From: Monodelphis domestica
Lineage: Eukaryota; Chordata; Mammalia; Didelphimorphia; Didelphidae
Length of the DNA stretch: 64,000 bases
Direction of reading: 5' to 3'
Assembly (NCBI RefSeq): GCF_027887165.1
Contig: NC_077228.1
Coordinates: 208,746,643-208,810,642, forward strand
Shown here piece by piece: positions 32,097 through 44,324 of the stretch. The position numbers were made by a program, and so were the translations under genes. Positions within the stretch are counted from its first letter, which is position 1. Every line of letters begins with the position of its first letter. The notes beneath the pieces are model-generated. The model was not told the DNA's origin. It was given only the letters and a program-made list of their open reading frames with translations, and did no database searches.

Positions 32097-33717
32097 TAGG
32101 AGCCTAGCTTTGAGGACATGGAGATTTTGCTCTCTGAACTGTTTAGCCCCCAGGAGCAAGCCCAGTCTTTTCCCTCTTTTTCTGGTTTCTTAGGGGTTAG
32201 AGATTTCAGAGTATCACTGGGTCAGAGGGCATACACAGTTTAATATAGTATTTGGGGTATAATTCTAAATTGCTTTTCAGAATGGGTGTACCATTCACAG
32301 TCCTATCAACAGTACATTCATATACCTGTTTTCTCAAAATCCCTCCAGCATTTTTCATTTTCTTTTTTTTTATCGGTTTTGCCTGTCTGTTGAATGTGAG
32401 ATGGTGCCTCAGAGTTGTTTTTAGTGTGTTTCTCTAATTATTAGTAATTCAGAGAATAGTTTCATGTTTTATTCACATTTTTCCTCCAAAAAGTGTTTAT
32501 TCATATATTTTAACATTTATAAATTGAGGAATGACATAAAATCTCCATTATTTTTCTATATATCTTAGAAATGGGACTGTTAGAGAAACTGTATGCAAAT
32601 AGTTTCCCCCAAGTTTCTTGCTTCTCTTCTAATTTTAGAAACATTGGTATAAAAACTTTAAATTTTGTGCAATCAAAGTTGTTAATTTTACCTCCTGTGA
32701 ACCTTTTTATGTCACAGATGTAACAGATAATTTCTTCCATGCTCTTTTAGTTTGTTTATGATGACCCTGGTAACTTTTAAATCATGTATGCATTTGGAAC
32801 CTGTGTCTCTAATGGACACACAATGTGATAAATACAGTATACAATGTGAGATTTTGGTCTATATCTAGTTTCTGCCAGACCCTTTACAGTATTCCCAGAA
32901 TTTTTTTTGCAATAGTATGCTTTCAATAAGCTGAGATCTTTGGGTTTATCAAGCACTGGGTTTCTGTATATAGTATACTTAATCTGTTCAACTAATCTAC
33001 CTACTATACAGTAACAAATCATTTTGATGATTACTACTTTGTAGCATAGTCTAAGGTCTGGTTACTGCTAGGTCCTCTCCTTTTGTACTTTTCTTAATTA
33101 ATTCCCATGATATTCTTCCAGGTGAATTATTATTTTTAGCTCTGTTAAGTAATATTTTGGTAGTTTAATTGAAATAGTACTGAATAATTAAATTAATTAG
33201 CATTAACATTTTAATTACATTGATTTGGCCTGCCCATCAACAATGAATATTTTTCCAGTTATTTAGATTTATTTGTATAAAGAGTGTTTCATAATTTTGT
33301 TTACATAATTCTTCTCTGTGTCTTGGTAGGTAGACTTACAAGTATTTTATACTTCACTAATTTTGAATGGAATTTCTCTTTATTGCTTGATTTTTCTTTT
33401 TGGTAATATACAGAAATATCGAAGATTTATGTGAATTCATTTTCTATCCTGCAAGTTTGTTGGAGTAGTTGTTTCAATTTTTACATGACTCTAGAATTTT
33501 CTAAGTAAATCATCATAGTATCTTCAAAAAATGATAATTTTTGTGTCCATTATGCCTATGCTTATTCTTTTGGTTTCTTTTTCTTGTCAAAGGCATAATT
33601 TCTGGAACTATATTGAATGGTAATGGCAATGAGAGACATCCTTGTTTTATCCCTGATCTTATTGGAAAACCCTTTAATTTATCCTCACTACAAAAAAGTG
33701 CTAGCTCTTGTATTTAG

Positions 33718-33719
<2 letters not shown>

Positions 33720-33754
<35 letters not shown>
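33720..33754. repeat. (TA)n microsatellite
   Basis: About 35 bases of uninterrupted TA, situated at the junction between two antisense L1 pieces. Confidence 0.95.
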
Positions 33755-33756
<2 letters not shown>

Positions 33757-33758
<2 letters not shown>

Positions 33759-34774
33759 CAAGAACATCTTTATTTCTGTGCTTTCTAATATTTTATTTTA
33801 TTAAAAATATTTTTCTGTTTACAGGATACATTTTCTTTCCCTCCCCTCTTCTCTCCCTGAGCCACACAAGTAATTCCACTGGGTTATACAAATGTTATCA
33901 CTTGATACCTATTTCCATATTATTTATTTTTGTTAGTAGTACAATCTTTTGAAACCAAAACCCCAAATCATGTACCTATATAAATAAGTTATAAGTCTTT
34001 TTTTCTTCTGCATTTCTACTTCCACAGTTTCTTCTTTGGATGTGGATAGCAGTCTTTTCTCATAAGTCCCTCGGGATCATTGCATTGTGACTAGTAGGAA
34101 AGTCCATTATATTCTATTGTTTCACACTGTTTCACTTTCTGTGTACAAAGTTCTCTTGGTTCTGCTCATTTCACTCTGCATCAGTTCATGAAAATTCTTC
34201 TAGTTCATATAAAAATCCTCTAGTTCTTCATTCCTTAAAGCACAATAGTATTCTATCACCATCATATACTGCGATTTGTTCAGCCATTCTCCAATCAAGG
34301 GATATGCCCTCATTTTCCAATTTTTGGCCACCACAAAGAGTATGGCTATGAATATTTTCATACAACCCTTTTTTATTATCTCTTTGGGGTACAAGCCTAG
34401 TAGTGGTATTGCTGGATCAAAGGGCAAGCATTCTTTTAAATCCCTTTGGGAATAATTCCAAATAGCCTTCCAGAATGGTTGGATCAATTCACAAATCCAC
34501 CAGCTATGTATTAAGAGTCCCAATTTTTCCACATCCCATCCAACATTGATCACTTTCTTTTGCTGTCATATTGGTCAATATGCTAGGTGTGAGGTGGTAC
34601 CTCAGAGTTGCTTTCATTTGCATTTCTCTTATCAGGAGGGATTTAGAACATATCTGAAAACTGCCTATTTATGAAAATATCCTTTGACCATTTGTCAATT
34701 AGGGAATGGCTTGATTTCTTATACATTTGTCTTAGTTCCTTATATGTTTGGAAAATTAGACCTTTGCCAGAGAG
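33757..34774 (-). mobile_element. Antisense 5'-truncated L1
   Basis: 3' UTR ('tttctttccctcccctcttc'), 'ggatgtggatagcagtcttt', then ORF2 end: 'cagccattctccaatcaagg', 'tttggggtacaagcctagta', 'tccagaatggttggatcaat' and 'ggtgtgaggtggtacctcag'. The frame 34200-34553 on the minus strand still reads the ORF2 C-terminus (DPAIPLLGLYP, IGEWLNK). Confidence 0.8.
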
Positions 34775-35281
34775 TATTGGTTTTTTAAATTATTTAAAAA
34801 AATTTTAAAATTTAGAATATTTTCCTATGGTTATATGATTCATGATCTCCCTTTCTGTTTTCTCCTCCCCCCTCCCAAAGCCTACAAACAGTTCCACTGA
34901 GTTATACATGTATCATTGTTCAAAATCTATTTCCATGTTACTCATATTTGCTATAGAAGGATTCTTTAACATCAAAACCCTAATCACTTCTCTGTCACAC
35001 AAAGTGGTTGATCATAGATTTTTCTAATTCATTTCTGGTTTCACAGTTCTTTCTCTGGATGTGGATAGCGTTCTTTCTCCTAAGTTTCTCTGGATTGTCC
35101 TGAGTCATTGCATTGCTACTGGTAGAAAAGTCCATTTCATTTGATTGTGCTATAAAGTATCAATCTCTGTGTACAATGTTCTCCTGGTTCTGCTCCTTTT
35201 ACTCTGCATCAGTTCCTGGAGTTCATTCCAGTTCACATGGAATTTCTCCATTTCTCTATTTCTTTCAGCACAATTATATTC

Positions 35282-35993
35282 TGAAAGAGTTAAAATTTAG
35301 GTTTTATGCTAAATATGAGGATTTTAAAGTAATATTGTGGTCACCAATTAAAAAAAATATAACTTAAGTCAAAATGACTTTTAGCAGCTTTATTTACAAA
35401 GAGATGGAAAGAGTGAAAGTGGAAAAATGTTAGAAGAAGGTAGAGAATTGTCTAGCCTACCACACTAAGTGCTGCTCCAGTGTCTGGCTCAGCCCTGGCA
35501 GGGCTTCCCCAAGTCTCAGATCTCCGTGTGAATTTCCCAGTAATCCTCAGCCAGAGGTCCTGGTGCTGTCTTCAGCCAGAGTTCCACCAACACAGCCTCC
35601 TCCACAGCCAAAGCAGGAATCTTAGCCATTTACCTAGCAAGCTGACACAGGATCCAGAGAAAAGGTCTCCTAAAAGCCAAGGCAGGCATCTCAGCCACTC
35701 ACTCCAGAAGCCAGGAAAGGAATGCCTCTAGACCATGCTGGACTCTTCTTTTTATGCTCCTTATTCCTACATCACTTCCTGTCACTTCCTGTCATTCCCT
35801 CTTCTTCACAGAAACCAATGACAGTCTTTCAATTTGCCTAGCACTGCCTGGGGGGGGGGTGTAGCCTTTGGAGGTGTGAGCTTACTCTATTAAGTGACTC
35901 ATAAACTCTTATTTAGTGTTAAGTAAGGATGCTTTAAGTTCTTTATTTGATTAGCTAAAAATAGATAAGGGGAGAGTTAGTCCTACCTTCACA
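35282..35993 (-). mobile_element. Solo LTR, antisense
   Basis: A 712-bp element cleanly interrupting the L1 ('caattatattc' / 'cattaccaacata'). Flanked by attc at 35278-35281 and 35994-35997. On the minus strand it starts TGTGAAGG and ends CTCTTTCA; the polyadenylation signal shows as TTTATT at 35389-35394. It is the same family as the LTR at 45645-46904: shared blocks include 'atatttagcataaaacctaa' and 'gtaaataaagctgct'. No internal retroviral sequence. Confidence 0.85.
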
Positions 35994-36047
35994 ATTCCAT
36001 TACCAACATAAACCACAATTTATTCAGGCATTGCGAAGGATATCCCT

Positions 36048-36776
36048 TGTAAGATGGTATATTGACCCTTACAAAAGGTTTGTAAAGTAGTAGTTTGTTG
36101 TAGCTGCTTCTCCCTGGCTTAAGGGCAAGGTGGCTACCCTCAGACCTGGAGCTCTAACAAATGTGATCCTAAGATTTTGGGTAAGGATGGTGGGCTAGGA
36201 AGTTCCCTAAGCTTTTAAATCTCTTATCTGTTCCAGATCCATCTGACCCTAAAGGCTTTCTTCAGTCTCCAGTAAAGCTGGAGCTACACTAAATTCTTTT
36301 CTATCCTTCCTATCTAACTGCCTAGTCTGAACCCATCCAATTTAGTCTTTGATGAATTATCTGTTCTAGTAGCTGGATTAGGAAATAGTGACCAGAAAAA
36401 TCAAGTCACCAAAAGTTCAAGATAAGGTTAACAGATATGAATTTAGCAGAGTGAAGTAGTTCAGGTGGTAATTGCAGTTTTATAAGGAGTTCAGAAGATG
36501 TCTCTAGGATGAAGGAATTGCTGGCTGGGATCTTACAGGAGAAAGGATCGAAGTAGGAGATTAGAAATCTGGATTAGAGGGAGAGGTAAATCCAGTAGAT
36601 GTGACTGTCTCACTACTGTCTCACTCCCTCCTCATGGCTGTCAGTTAACTGCAAGAACACTCTCACAGAATTCAACAATCTCCTGCACATTCTATCCCTT
36701 GCCTTCCAAGCCAGATCTGCTTTTCTCAGTCTGTCACATATCACCTTTTCCTGCATTCCGTTATTCCTTTCTTTCA
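36048..36776 (+). mobile_element. Probable solo LTR, different family
   Basis: Interrupts the same L1 only 50 bp after the previous LTR. Its ends TGTAAGA...TCTTTCA form an imperfect 7-bp inverted repeat with TG/CA termini; flanking 5-mers (tccct, ctctt) match only 3 of 5. It resembles neither neighbouring LTR over its body. A polyadenylation signal is not obvious, so the orientation is provisional. Confidence 0.5.
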
Positions 36777-37615
36777 CTCTTCATTTTCCAATGTTTTGTT
36801 CCCACAGAGTGTAGCTATGAATATTTTTATACAAGTCTTTTTCCTTATTTTCTCTTTGGGGTACAAAGTCAGCAGTGCTATGGCAGGATCAAAGGGCAGG
36901 CTTTCATTTAAAACCCTTTGGAGGGAGGCGGAGCCAAGATGACAGCCTAGAGGCAGCGAAAGTTCAGACCTCTGAAAACTCTTCCTTACTGATTACAACC
37001 TAAATACTCCTAGGGGACTGAAAATCAAACCTAACAACAAGACAGAGCCAAGGAACCTTCCTGCTGAACTCAACTTAAAAGGAATGCCCCCAAAAGCCAG
37101 AATTCTAGAACACTGGTTTAAGGGGAAGGAAGAAGGAAGGTCCCGGAACCACTCCTCCACCTAGAGCTCTAAGTCTCCAGTGACAGCTGAAACTTCTGGG
37201 CAGACAAGGGTGCCGGTCTGGAGGGAGTACCATGCTGGCAAAGCTGTGCCAGGCTCAGAGCGTCCAACACAGGCAGTAGGGAAGAAGTTAGAAAAGAAAT
37301 GCAGAGCCCAGAGCAGGCAGCCTAGTTGCAGCAGTGGAGACACTCCATATTGCCCCACACCCTTCCCGAGGTTTTGGCCTCAGGGCATATCAAGCAACCC
37401 AGCTGGACTTAATCCCATAAAAGTCTTAAGAGGGCAGGGAAGCTCATGCTCCAAAACCCCTGCCCTACAGACTGCTGGATTTAATCCCATCAAAGCCTCT
37501 AGAGGACAGGGAAGCACAAGAGCCAACACCCCTTCCCCACAGACTACATTGAGAGATTTACTGACAAAGCTCCAAGGGTGAAGGCTGAAAGTAAAGCCCA
37601 AAACTAAAAAAAAAA

Positions 37616-37962
37616 ATGAGAAGAGCAAGAGCTCAGGCAACTGCAGGGAGTAAAGAAGGGGTGAATTTGAGCAAACAACAGAAAAAGAAAAAAGAAATGA
37701 CAATCAACAGCTTCTATACAGGCAATGAACAAAGGACAAACAGAACAGAGAAGGGTGAGGGAACAACAACAAAAAAAAAAACAACAACAGAAACCCCAGC
37801 AAATTGGATACAGGTTCTGTAAGAACTTAAAATACAATTCAAAACACAATTAAGAGAGGCTGAAGACAACTGGGAAAAGAACTTAAAAATGAAGATAAGT
37901 CATCTGGAAACAGAGGCACTTGAACTAAAACAAGAAAATAAAGAAAAGGGGCTAAATTTATA
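37616..37962 (+). pseudogene. L1 ORF1 N-terminal remnant
   Basis: ATG at 37616 (MRRARAQ...) matches the ORF1 start inferred in the L1 at 53190-61731. The first frame runs 68 codons with a lysine-rich KKKK-MTINSFYTGNEQ segment, then continues in other frames through a short coiled-coil-like stretch (HLETEALELKQENKE). It ends at the deletion junction. The RNA-binding (RRM) and C-terminal domains are wholly absent, so no functional ORF1 protein can be made. Confidence 0.75.
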
Positions 37963-38354
37963 TGCCACAAAGAAGCTCATGCTGGGAAGGGGGAGAAACA
38001 TCAATACACTGAAAGGGTAAAGAGGTTGGAGATGGGAACTACTCAACTCTTAAGTGCATTGAAATTGACTCAAAGAGGGAAGAACAATAAAATTCATTGT
38101 GGCAGAGAATTGATTTGCACCCTATAGGGAAGTAGAAGGGTGACAAACAGACTGGTGGGGAGGGAAGTAGTACAAGGGAGGGAGAAGGTGGGGGTAGTAT
38201 AAAAAAACTGTAAAGAAAATAAGAGGGGAATAAGAAGGGAGGGGGTAGAAAGGGAAGTAAAATAAGGATGGAAATTAGGGGAACTGATTTAAAAAAACAT
38301 TGGTTTAGAAGGAAATAGTGAAAGAAGTAAAGTCAGGACCAGGAGTGGAAATCA

Positions 38355-41300
38355 ATGCTGGGAAATACACAGCTGGTAATCATAACTCAGAAGGTGAATG
38401 GAATGAACTCACCCATAAAACACAAGCGAATAGCAGAGTGGATTAGAAATCAAAACCCTACCATATACTGTCTACAAGAAACATACATGAAGGTAGACAC
38501 ACATAGGGTAGAAGGAAGAGGATGGAGCCAAATCTATTGGGCATCAACTGATAAAAAGAAGGCAGGAATCGCAATCATGATATATGACAAAGCCAAAGTA
38601 AAAATAAATCTAGTTAAAATACATAGGGAAGGTAATTACATACTGATAAAAGGCAGTATAGACAATGAGGAAATATCAGTACTCAACATGTATGCACCAA
38701 ATAGCACAGCATCCAGATTTCTAAAGGAGAAACTAGTGAGCTCAAGGATGAAATAGATAGAAATACTCTACTAGTGGGAAATCTGAACTTTCCTCTATCC
38801 AAACTAGATAAATCAAACCAAAAAATAAATGAGAAAGAGGTAAGAGAAATGAATGAAATCTTAGAAACATTCGAGTTAGTAGATATGTGGAGAAAAATGA
38901 ACATAGACAGAAAGGAATATACCTTTTCAGCAGCACATGGTACATTCACAAAGATTGACCATGTATTAAGGCATGAAAACCTTGCAAACAAGTGCAAAAG
39001 AGCAGAAATAATAAATGCAACCTTCTCAGATCACAATGCAATGAAAATAATAAGGATACATGGAGAGGCAAATAAAAAATTAATTGGAAATTAAGTAATA
39101 TGATTCTCCAAAACCAGTTAGTTAAAGAACAAATCATAGAAACAATAACTTAATTGAGGAAAATGACAGTGATGAGACATCCTTTCAAAATCTATGGAAT
39201 TCAGCCAAAGCAGTACTCGGGGAAATTCATATCCTTGAGTTCATATATTAACAAATGAGGGAGGGCAGAGGTTAATGAATTGGGCATGCAAATGAAAAAA
39301 CTAGAAAATGAACAAATTAAAAACCTCAGATGAAGACTAGATTAGAGATCCTAAAAATCAAAGGAGAAATTAATAAAATTGAATGTCAAAGAACTATTGA
39401 TTTAATAAATAAGACTAGAAGCTGGTACTTTGAAAAAACAAAGAAAACAGACAAAGTACTGGCCAATCTAATTTAAAACAGGAAAGAAGAAAACCAAATT
39501 GACAATTTCCAAGATGAAAAGGAAATCTGACCTCTAATGAAGAGGAAATTAAGGAAACCATCAAAAATTATTATGCCTAATTATATGGCAATCTAGGTGA
39601 TATGGATGAGTATTTACAAAAATATAAATTACCTAGACTAACAGAGGAAGAAATAGACTACTCAAAGAGTCCCATATCAGAAAAAAATTGAACAAGCCAT
39701 CAAAGAACTCCCTAAGAAAAAATCCCCAGGGCCTGATGTATTCACAAATGAATTCTATCAAACATTCAAAGAACAGCTAACCCCAATATTATACAAACTA
39801 TTTGACAGAATAAGCAAAGAAGGAGTTCTATGAAATTCCTTTTATGACACAAATATGGTACTGATTCCAAAGTCAGGGAGGTCACAAACAGAGAAGGAAA
39901 ATTATAAACCAATATCCTTAATGAATATAGATGCAAAAATCTTAAATAGGATACTAGCATAAAGACTCTGGCAAGTGATCACAAGGGTTATTCACCATGA
40001 CCAGGTGGGATTTATACCAGGAATGCAAGGATGGTTCAATATTATGAAAACCATCCACATAATTGACCTTATTAACAAGCAAACCGACAAAAATCACATG
40101 ATTATCTCAATAGATGCAGAAAAGGCCTTTGACAAAATACAACAGTCATTCTTATTGAAAACACTAGAATGCATAGAAATGGAAGGTCCTTTCCTAAAAT
40201 TAGTAAACAGCATATCTCTAAAACCATCAGCAAACATCATCTGCAATGGGGACAAACTAAAAGCCTTACCAATAAAATCAGGAGTGAAACAAGGATGCCC
40301 ATTATCACCTCTATTATTTAACATTTTACTAGGAACACTAGCTTTAGCAATTAGAGAAGAAAAAGAAATTGAAATTATTAAAATAGGCAAGGAGGAGACC
40401 AAGTTATTACTCTTTGTGGATGACATGATGGTCTACTTAAAGAATCCTTGAGTATCAATCATAAAGCTAGTGGAAATAATCAACAACTTTAGCAAGGTTG
40501 CAGGATACAAAATAAACACACATAATTCATCAGAATTTCTATATATCTCCAACACAGCTCAGCAGCAAGAACTGGAAAGAGAAATTCCATTTATAATCAC
40601 CCTAGACAATATAAAATACTTAGGAATCTATCTGCCGAGACAAACACAGGAACTATATGAACACAACTACAAAACACTCTCCACACAATTAAAACTAGAT
40701 CTAAACAACTGGAAAAGCATAGATTGCTCATGGGTGGGACTAGCTAATGTAATAAAAATGACCATTCTACCCAAATAATTTACTACGTTAGTGTCATACC
40801 TATTGAAGTACCAAAAAACTTTTTTACTGAACTAGAAAAAACCATAACAAAGTTCATTTGGAAGAACAAAAGATCAAGGATATCCAGGGAAATCATGAAA
40901 AAAAATGCAAAGGAAGGAGGACTTGTAATCCCAGATCTCAAACTATACCATAAAGCAGTGGTCATCAAAAGAATTTGGTACTGGCTAAGAGACAGAAAGA
41001 AGGATCAGTGGAACAGATTTGGGGTAAGTGACCTTAGCAAGACAGTCTATGATAAGCCCAAAGATCCCTGTTTTTTGGACCAAAACCAAGTATTTGATAA
41101 AATCTGCTGGGAATATTGGAAGACAGTATGGGAGAGATTAGTTTTTGATCAATATCTCACATCCTACACCAAAAATTCAGACTGGGTGAATGACTTGAAT
41201 ATAAAGAAGGAAACTATAAGCAAATTAGGTGAACACAGAATAGTGTACATGTCAAATCTTTGGGAAAGGACAGACTTTAAAACCAAGCAAGAGCTAGAAA

Positions 41301-42108
41301 AAAATCACAATGTAAAATCAATGATTTTGATTACATTAAATTAAAAATTTTTGTACAAACCAAACTAATGCATCCTAAATTAGAAGGGAAGCTACAGATT
41401 GGGAAACAATCTTCATTACAAAAAGCTGAGAAAGGTCTAATTACTCAAATTTCTAAAGAGCTAAACCAATTATATAAAAAATCAAGCCATTCTCCAATTG
41501 ATAAATGGGCAAGGGACATGAATAGGCAATTTTCAGTTAAATCAAAACTATTAATAAGCACATGAAAAAGTGTTGTAAATCTCTTATAATCAGAGAGATG
41601 CAAATCAAAACAATGCTGGGGTATCACTTCACACCTAGCAGATTGGCTAACATGGCAGCAACAGAAAGTAATGAATGCTGGAGGGGATGTGGCAAAGTTG
41701 GGACACAATGCATTGCTGGTGGAGTTGTGAATTGATCCAACTATTTTGGAGGGCAATTTGGAACTATGCCCAGAGGGCGATAAGAGACTGTCTGCCCTTT
41801 GATCCAGCCATAGCACTGCTGGGTTTGTACCCCTCAGAGATAATAAGGAAAAAGTCTTGTCCAAGAATATTTATAACTGTGCACTTTGTGGTAGCAAAAA
41901 ATTGGAAAACGAGGGGATGCCCATCAATTGGGGAATGGTGAACAAATTGTGGTATATGTTGGTGATGCAATACTATTTTGCTGAAAGGAATAATAAACTG
42001 CAGAACTCCCATGGGAACTTGAATGACCTCTTAGAATTGATGCCAAGCAAAAGGAGCAGAACCAAGAGAACATTGTACACAGAGAATGATACACTGTGGT
42101 ACAGTTGA
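38355..42108 (+). pseudogene. L1 ORF2 (endonuclease-reverse transcriptase), degraded
   Basis: Endonuclease domain 38355-39094: NGMN and CLQETYM motifs are present, but the GDLN catalytic motif reads GNLN at about 38778-38790, and the frame breaks after 38756. SDHNAMKI is intact near 39030. Reverse transcriptase about 39640-40790: [26 protein letters not shown] and the active-site box as [10 protein letters not shown] (FVDD in place of FADD). C-terminal region 40895-42108 includes IWYWLRDRK and the cysteine-rich end. At least six frameshifts or stops separate these frames. Confidence 0.9.
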
Positions 42109-42516
42109 ATATAATGGACTTCTCCATTAGTGTCAGTGAAGTGATCCTGAACAACTTGGAGGGATCTACGCAAAAAAAAAAAAAAAACAACAACAAAAAC
42201 AAAAAAAACCCCAAAAAACACCTTATCCACATTCAGAAGAAAAACTGTGGGATTAGGAACACAGAAGAAAAACAACTGCTTGAATACATGGGTCAAGGGG
42301 ATATTCCTGGGGATGTATACTCTAAATGAACATCCTAATGCATACACCAACAACATGGAAATAGGTTCTGATCAAGAACATATGTATAACCCAGTGGAAT
42401 TGCACATCAGCTATCGAAGGGTGGGGGGGAAGGGAGGGAGGGAAATAATATGATTCTTGTAACCAAGGAATAATGTTCTAAATTGACTAAATAAATTAAT
42501 TAAAAAAAACCCTTTG

Positions 42517-42706
42517 GGGGGCAGCTGGGTAGTTTAGTGGATTGAGAGCCATGCCTAAAGACAGGTGGTCCTAGGTTCAGACACTTCCCAGCTGTGTGAC
42601 CCTGGGCAAGTCATTTAACCCCCTTTGTCTAGCCCTTACCACTCTTCTGCCTTGGAACCAATACACAGTATTGATTCCAAGATGGAAGGTAAGGGTTTAA
42701 AAAAAC
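42517..42706 (+). mobile_element. L1-tailed tRNA SINE sharing the L1 target site
   Basis: Full-length: 'ggggcagctgggtagtttag', 'tggattgagagccatgccta', 'gctgtgtgaccctgggcaag', 'cttctgccttggaaccaata' and 'gatggaaggtaagggttt' plus A-run. Flanked by aaccctttg at 42508-42516 and 42707-42715, the same string that borders the neighbouring L1. Confidence 0.93.
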
Positions 42707-44324
42707 AACCCTTTGGGCATAGTTCCAAATTGTACTCCAGAATGGTTGCATCAATTCACAATTCCACCAACTGTGTATTATAGTCCCAATTTCGCCACAT
42801 CCCCTCTAACATTCATCACTTTCCTTTGCTGCCATATTGGGTACCTCAGAGTTGCTTTCATTTGCATTTCTCTAAGCAGGAGGGATTTAGAACACTTTTT
42901 CATGTTTTTATTGATAGTTTTGATTTCATCCTGTGAAAACTGCCTATTCATGTCCCTTGAGTATTTGTCGATTAAGAAATTTTTTTTTTAATAGATTTGA
43001 CTTAGTTTCTTAAATAGTTGGGAAGTTAAACCTTTATTAGAGTTTTGTTATAAAAGTATTTCCCCAGTTGTTGCTTTCCTTCTAATTTTGATTGCATTGG
43101 TTTTATTTGTATAAAACCTTTTTAATTTGATAGAATCATAGTCATTCATTTTACATTTTCTAATGTTCGCAATTTCTTTCTTGGTCTTAACTTCATTTCT
43201 TTCCCACTGATCTGACAGTTATACTATTTTATGTTCACTTAATTTCTTTATGATTTTGCTCTTTATATTTAACCCATTTATCCATTTTGAATTTATCTTT
43301 GTATAGGGTATATTAATCTAAACTTCATTTTTTCCCATGCTGTTTTCCAATTTTCCAGCAGTTTTTTGTCAAATAGTGAGTTCTTGTCCCCAAAAGTAGC
43401 ATCTTTGGCTTAATCAAATACTAGCTTGCTGAGGTCATTTACCCGTAGTCTATTCCACTGACCCACCCTTCTGTCTCTTAGCCAGTATCATATTGTTTTG
43501 ATGATGATTGCTTTGCTGGTACTGCTAGGGCTGCTACCATTTCCATTTTTTTCATTAGTTCCCTTGATATTATTGGTATTTTATTCTTCCAGATGAACTT
43601 TTTAATAATTTTTTCTAATTCTATTAAAAAGGTTTTTTTTTTTGTAGTTTGATAGCTATAACCCTCAATAAGTATATTAGTTTAGTTAGGATTATAATTA
43701 TTAATTTATTATTTCATCCTACCAATGAATAATTAATGTTTTTCCAATTGTTTAGATCTAGTTTTATTTGTGTGAAAAATGTTTTGTTGTTGTGTTCATA
43801 TAATTCCTGAATTTGTCTTGGCAGATAGATCACAAAATATTTTATATTTTCTAGAATGATTTTAAGTGGAGTTTCTCTTTTTAAGTTTTGCTGCTAAATT
43901 TTGTTGGAAATATATAGAAATGCTGATCATTTATGTGGGTTTATTTCATATCCTGCAACTTTGCTAAAATTATTATTTATACTAGGTTTTTAGTTGATTT
44001 TCTAGGATTCTCTAGATATGACATCATATCATCCTCAAAAGAGTAATAGTTTACTTTCCTCTTTGCCTACTTTAATCCTTTCAATTTCTTTTTCTTCTTT
44101 AATTGCTACAGCTTGCATTTCTAATACAATATTATATAATTGTACTGATAATGGGCATCCTTGCTTCACTTCTGATCTTATGGGGAAGGCTTCTAATTTA
44201 TCCCCTTTGCAGATGATGCTTGCTAATGGTTTTAAATAAATGCTGTTTATTATTTTGAGGAAAAGCCCTTCTATTCCTGTACTTCCTGTTGTTTTTTTTT
44301 AATAGGAATGGGTATTATATTTTA

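Larger units (their letters stand above)
30379..32163 (+). mobile_element. Endogenous retrovirus fragment: one LTR plus partial gag
   Basis: Starts with a complete-looking LTR (30379-31202), then a leader, then gag-like frames ending abruptly at about 32163. No pol, env or 3' LTR is present. The L1 into which it inserted resumes directly. The 6-bp string agtctt occurs on both sides (30373-30378 and 32164-32169), which would fit a retroviral target duplication but could be chance or repair microhomology. An old, non-functional relic. Confidence 0.7.
29829..33715 (-). pseudogene. Antisense L1 split by an ERV fragment
   Basis: The left part (29829-30378) is the 3' UTR and ORF2 end ('ttctgctcacttcacttagc', 'aagccattccccaattgag'). 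The right part (from about 32164) resumes with 'tatcactgggtcagagggca' and runs into the reverse-transcriptase region ('catccttgttttatccctga') until about 33715. The ERV at 30379-32163 sits between. Frames are destroyed by stops. Confidence 0.7.
36921..42505 (+). mobile_element. L1 with intact ends, plus strand, ORF1 mostly deleted
   Basis: Starts with 'gagggaggcggagccaagat', the L1 5' end, and finishes with 'taaccaaggaataatgttct' and a short A-tail. The target duplication aaaaccctttg is identical at 36910-36920 and 42506-42516; the original site reads TT|AAAA, the L1 endonuclease consensus. The 5' UTR contains two 72-bp tandem units (37403-37474, 37475-37546). About 1.1 kb, from the ORF1 coiled coil into the inter-ORF spacer, is missing near 37965, giving 5.6 kb overall. 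Confidence 0.93.

Noticed and set aside
37604..37849. Cys/Phe-rich minus-strand frames at 37.4-37.8 kb and similar ones at 60.5-60.9 kb
   Set aside because: They are reverse-strand readings of the A-rich L1 5' UTR and ORF1 start.
38355..42108. An active L1 or a functional reverse transcriptase
   Set aside because: Multiple frameshifts, loss of the endonuclease Asp, and a missing ORF1.
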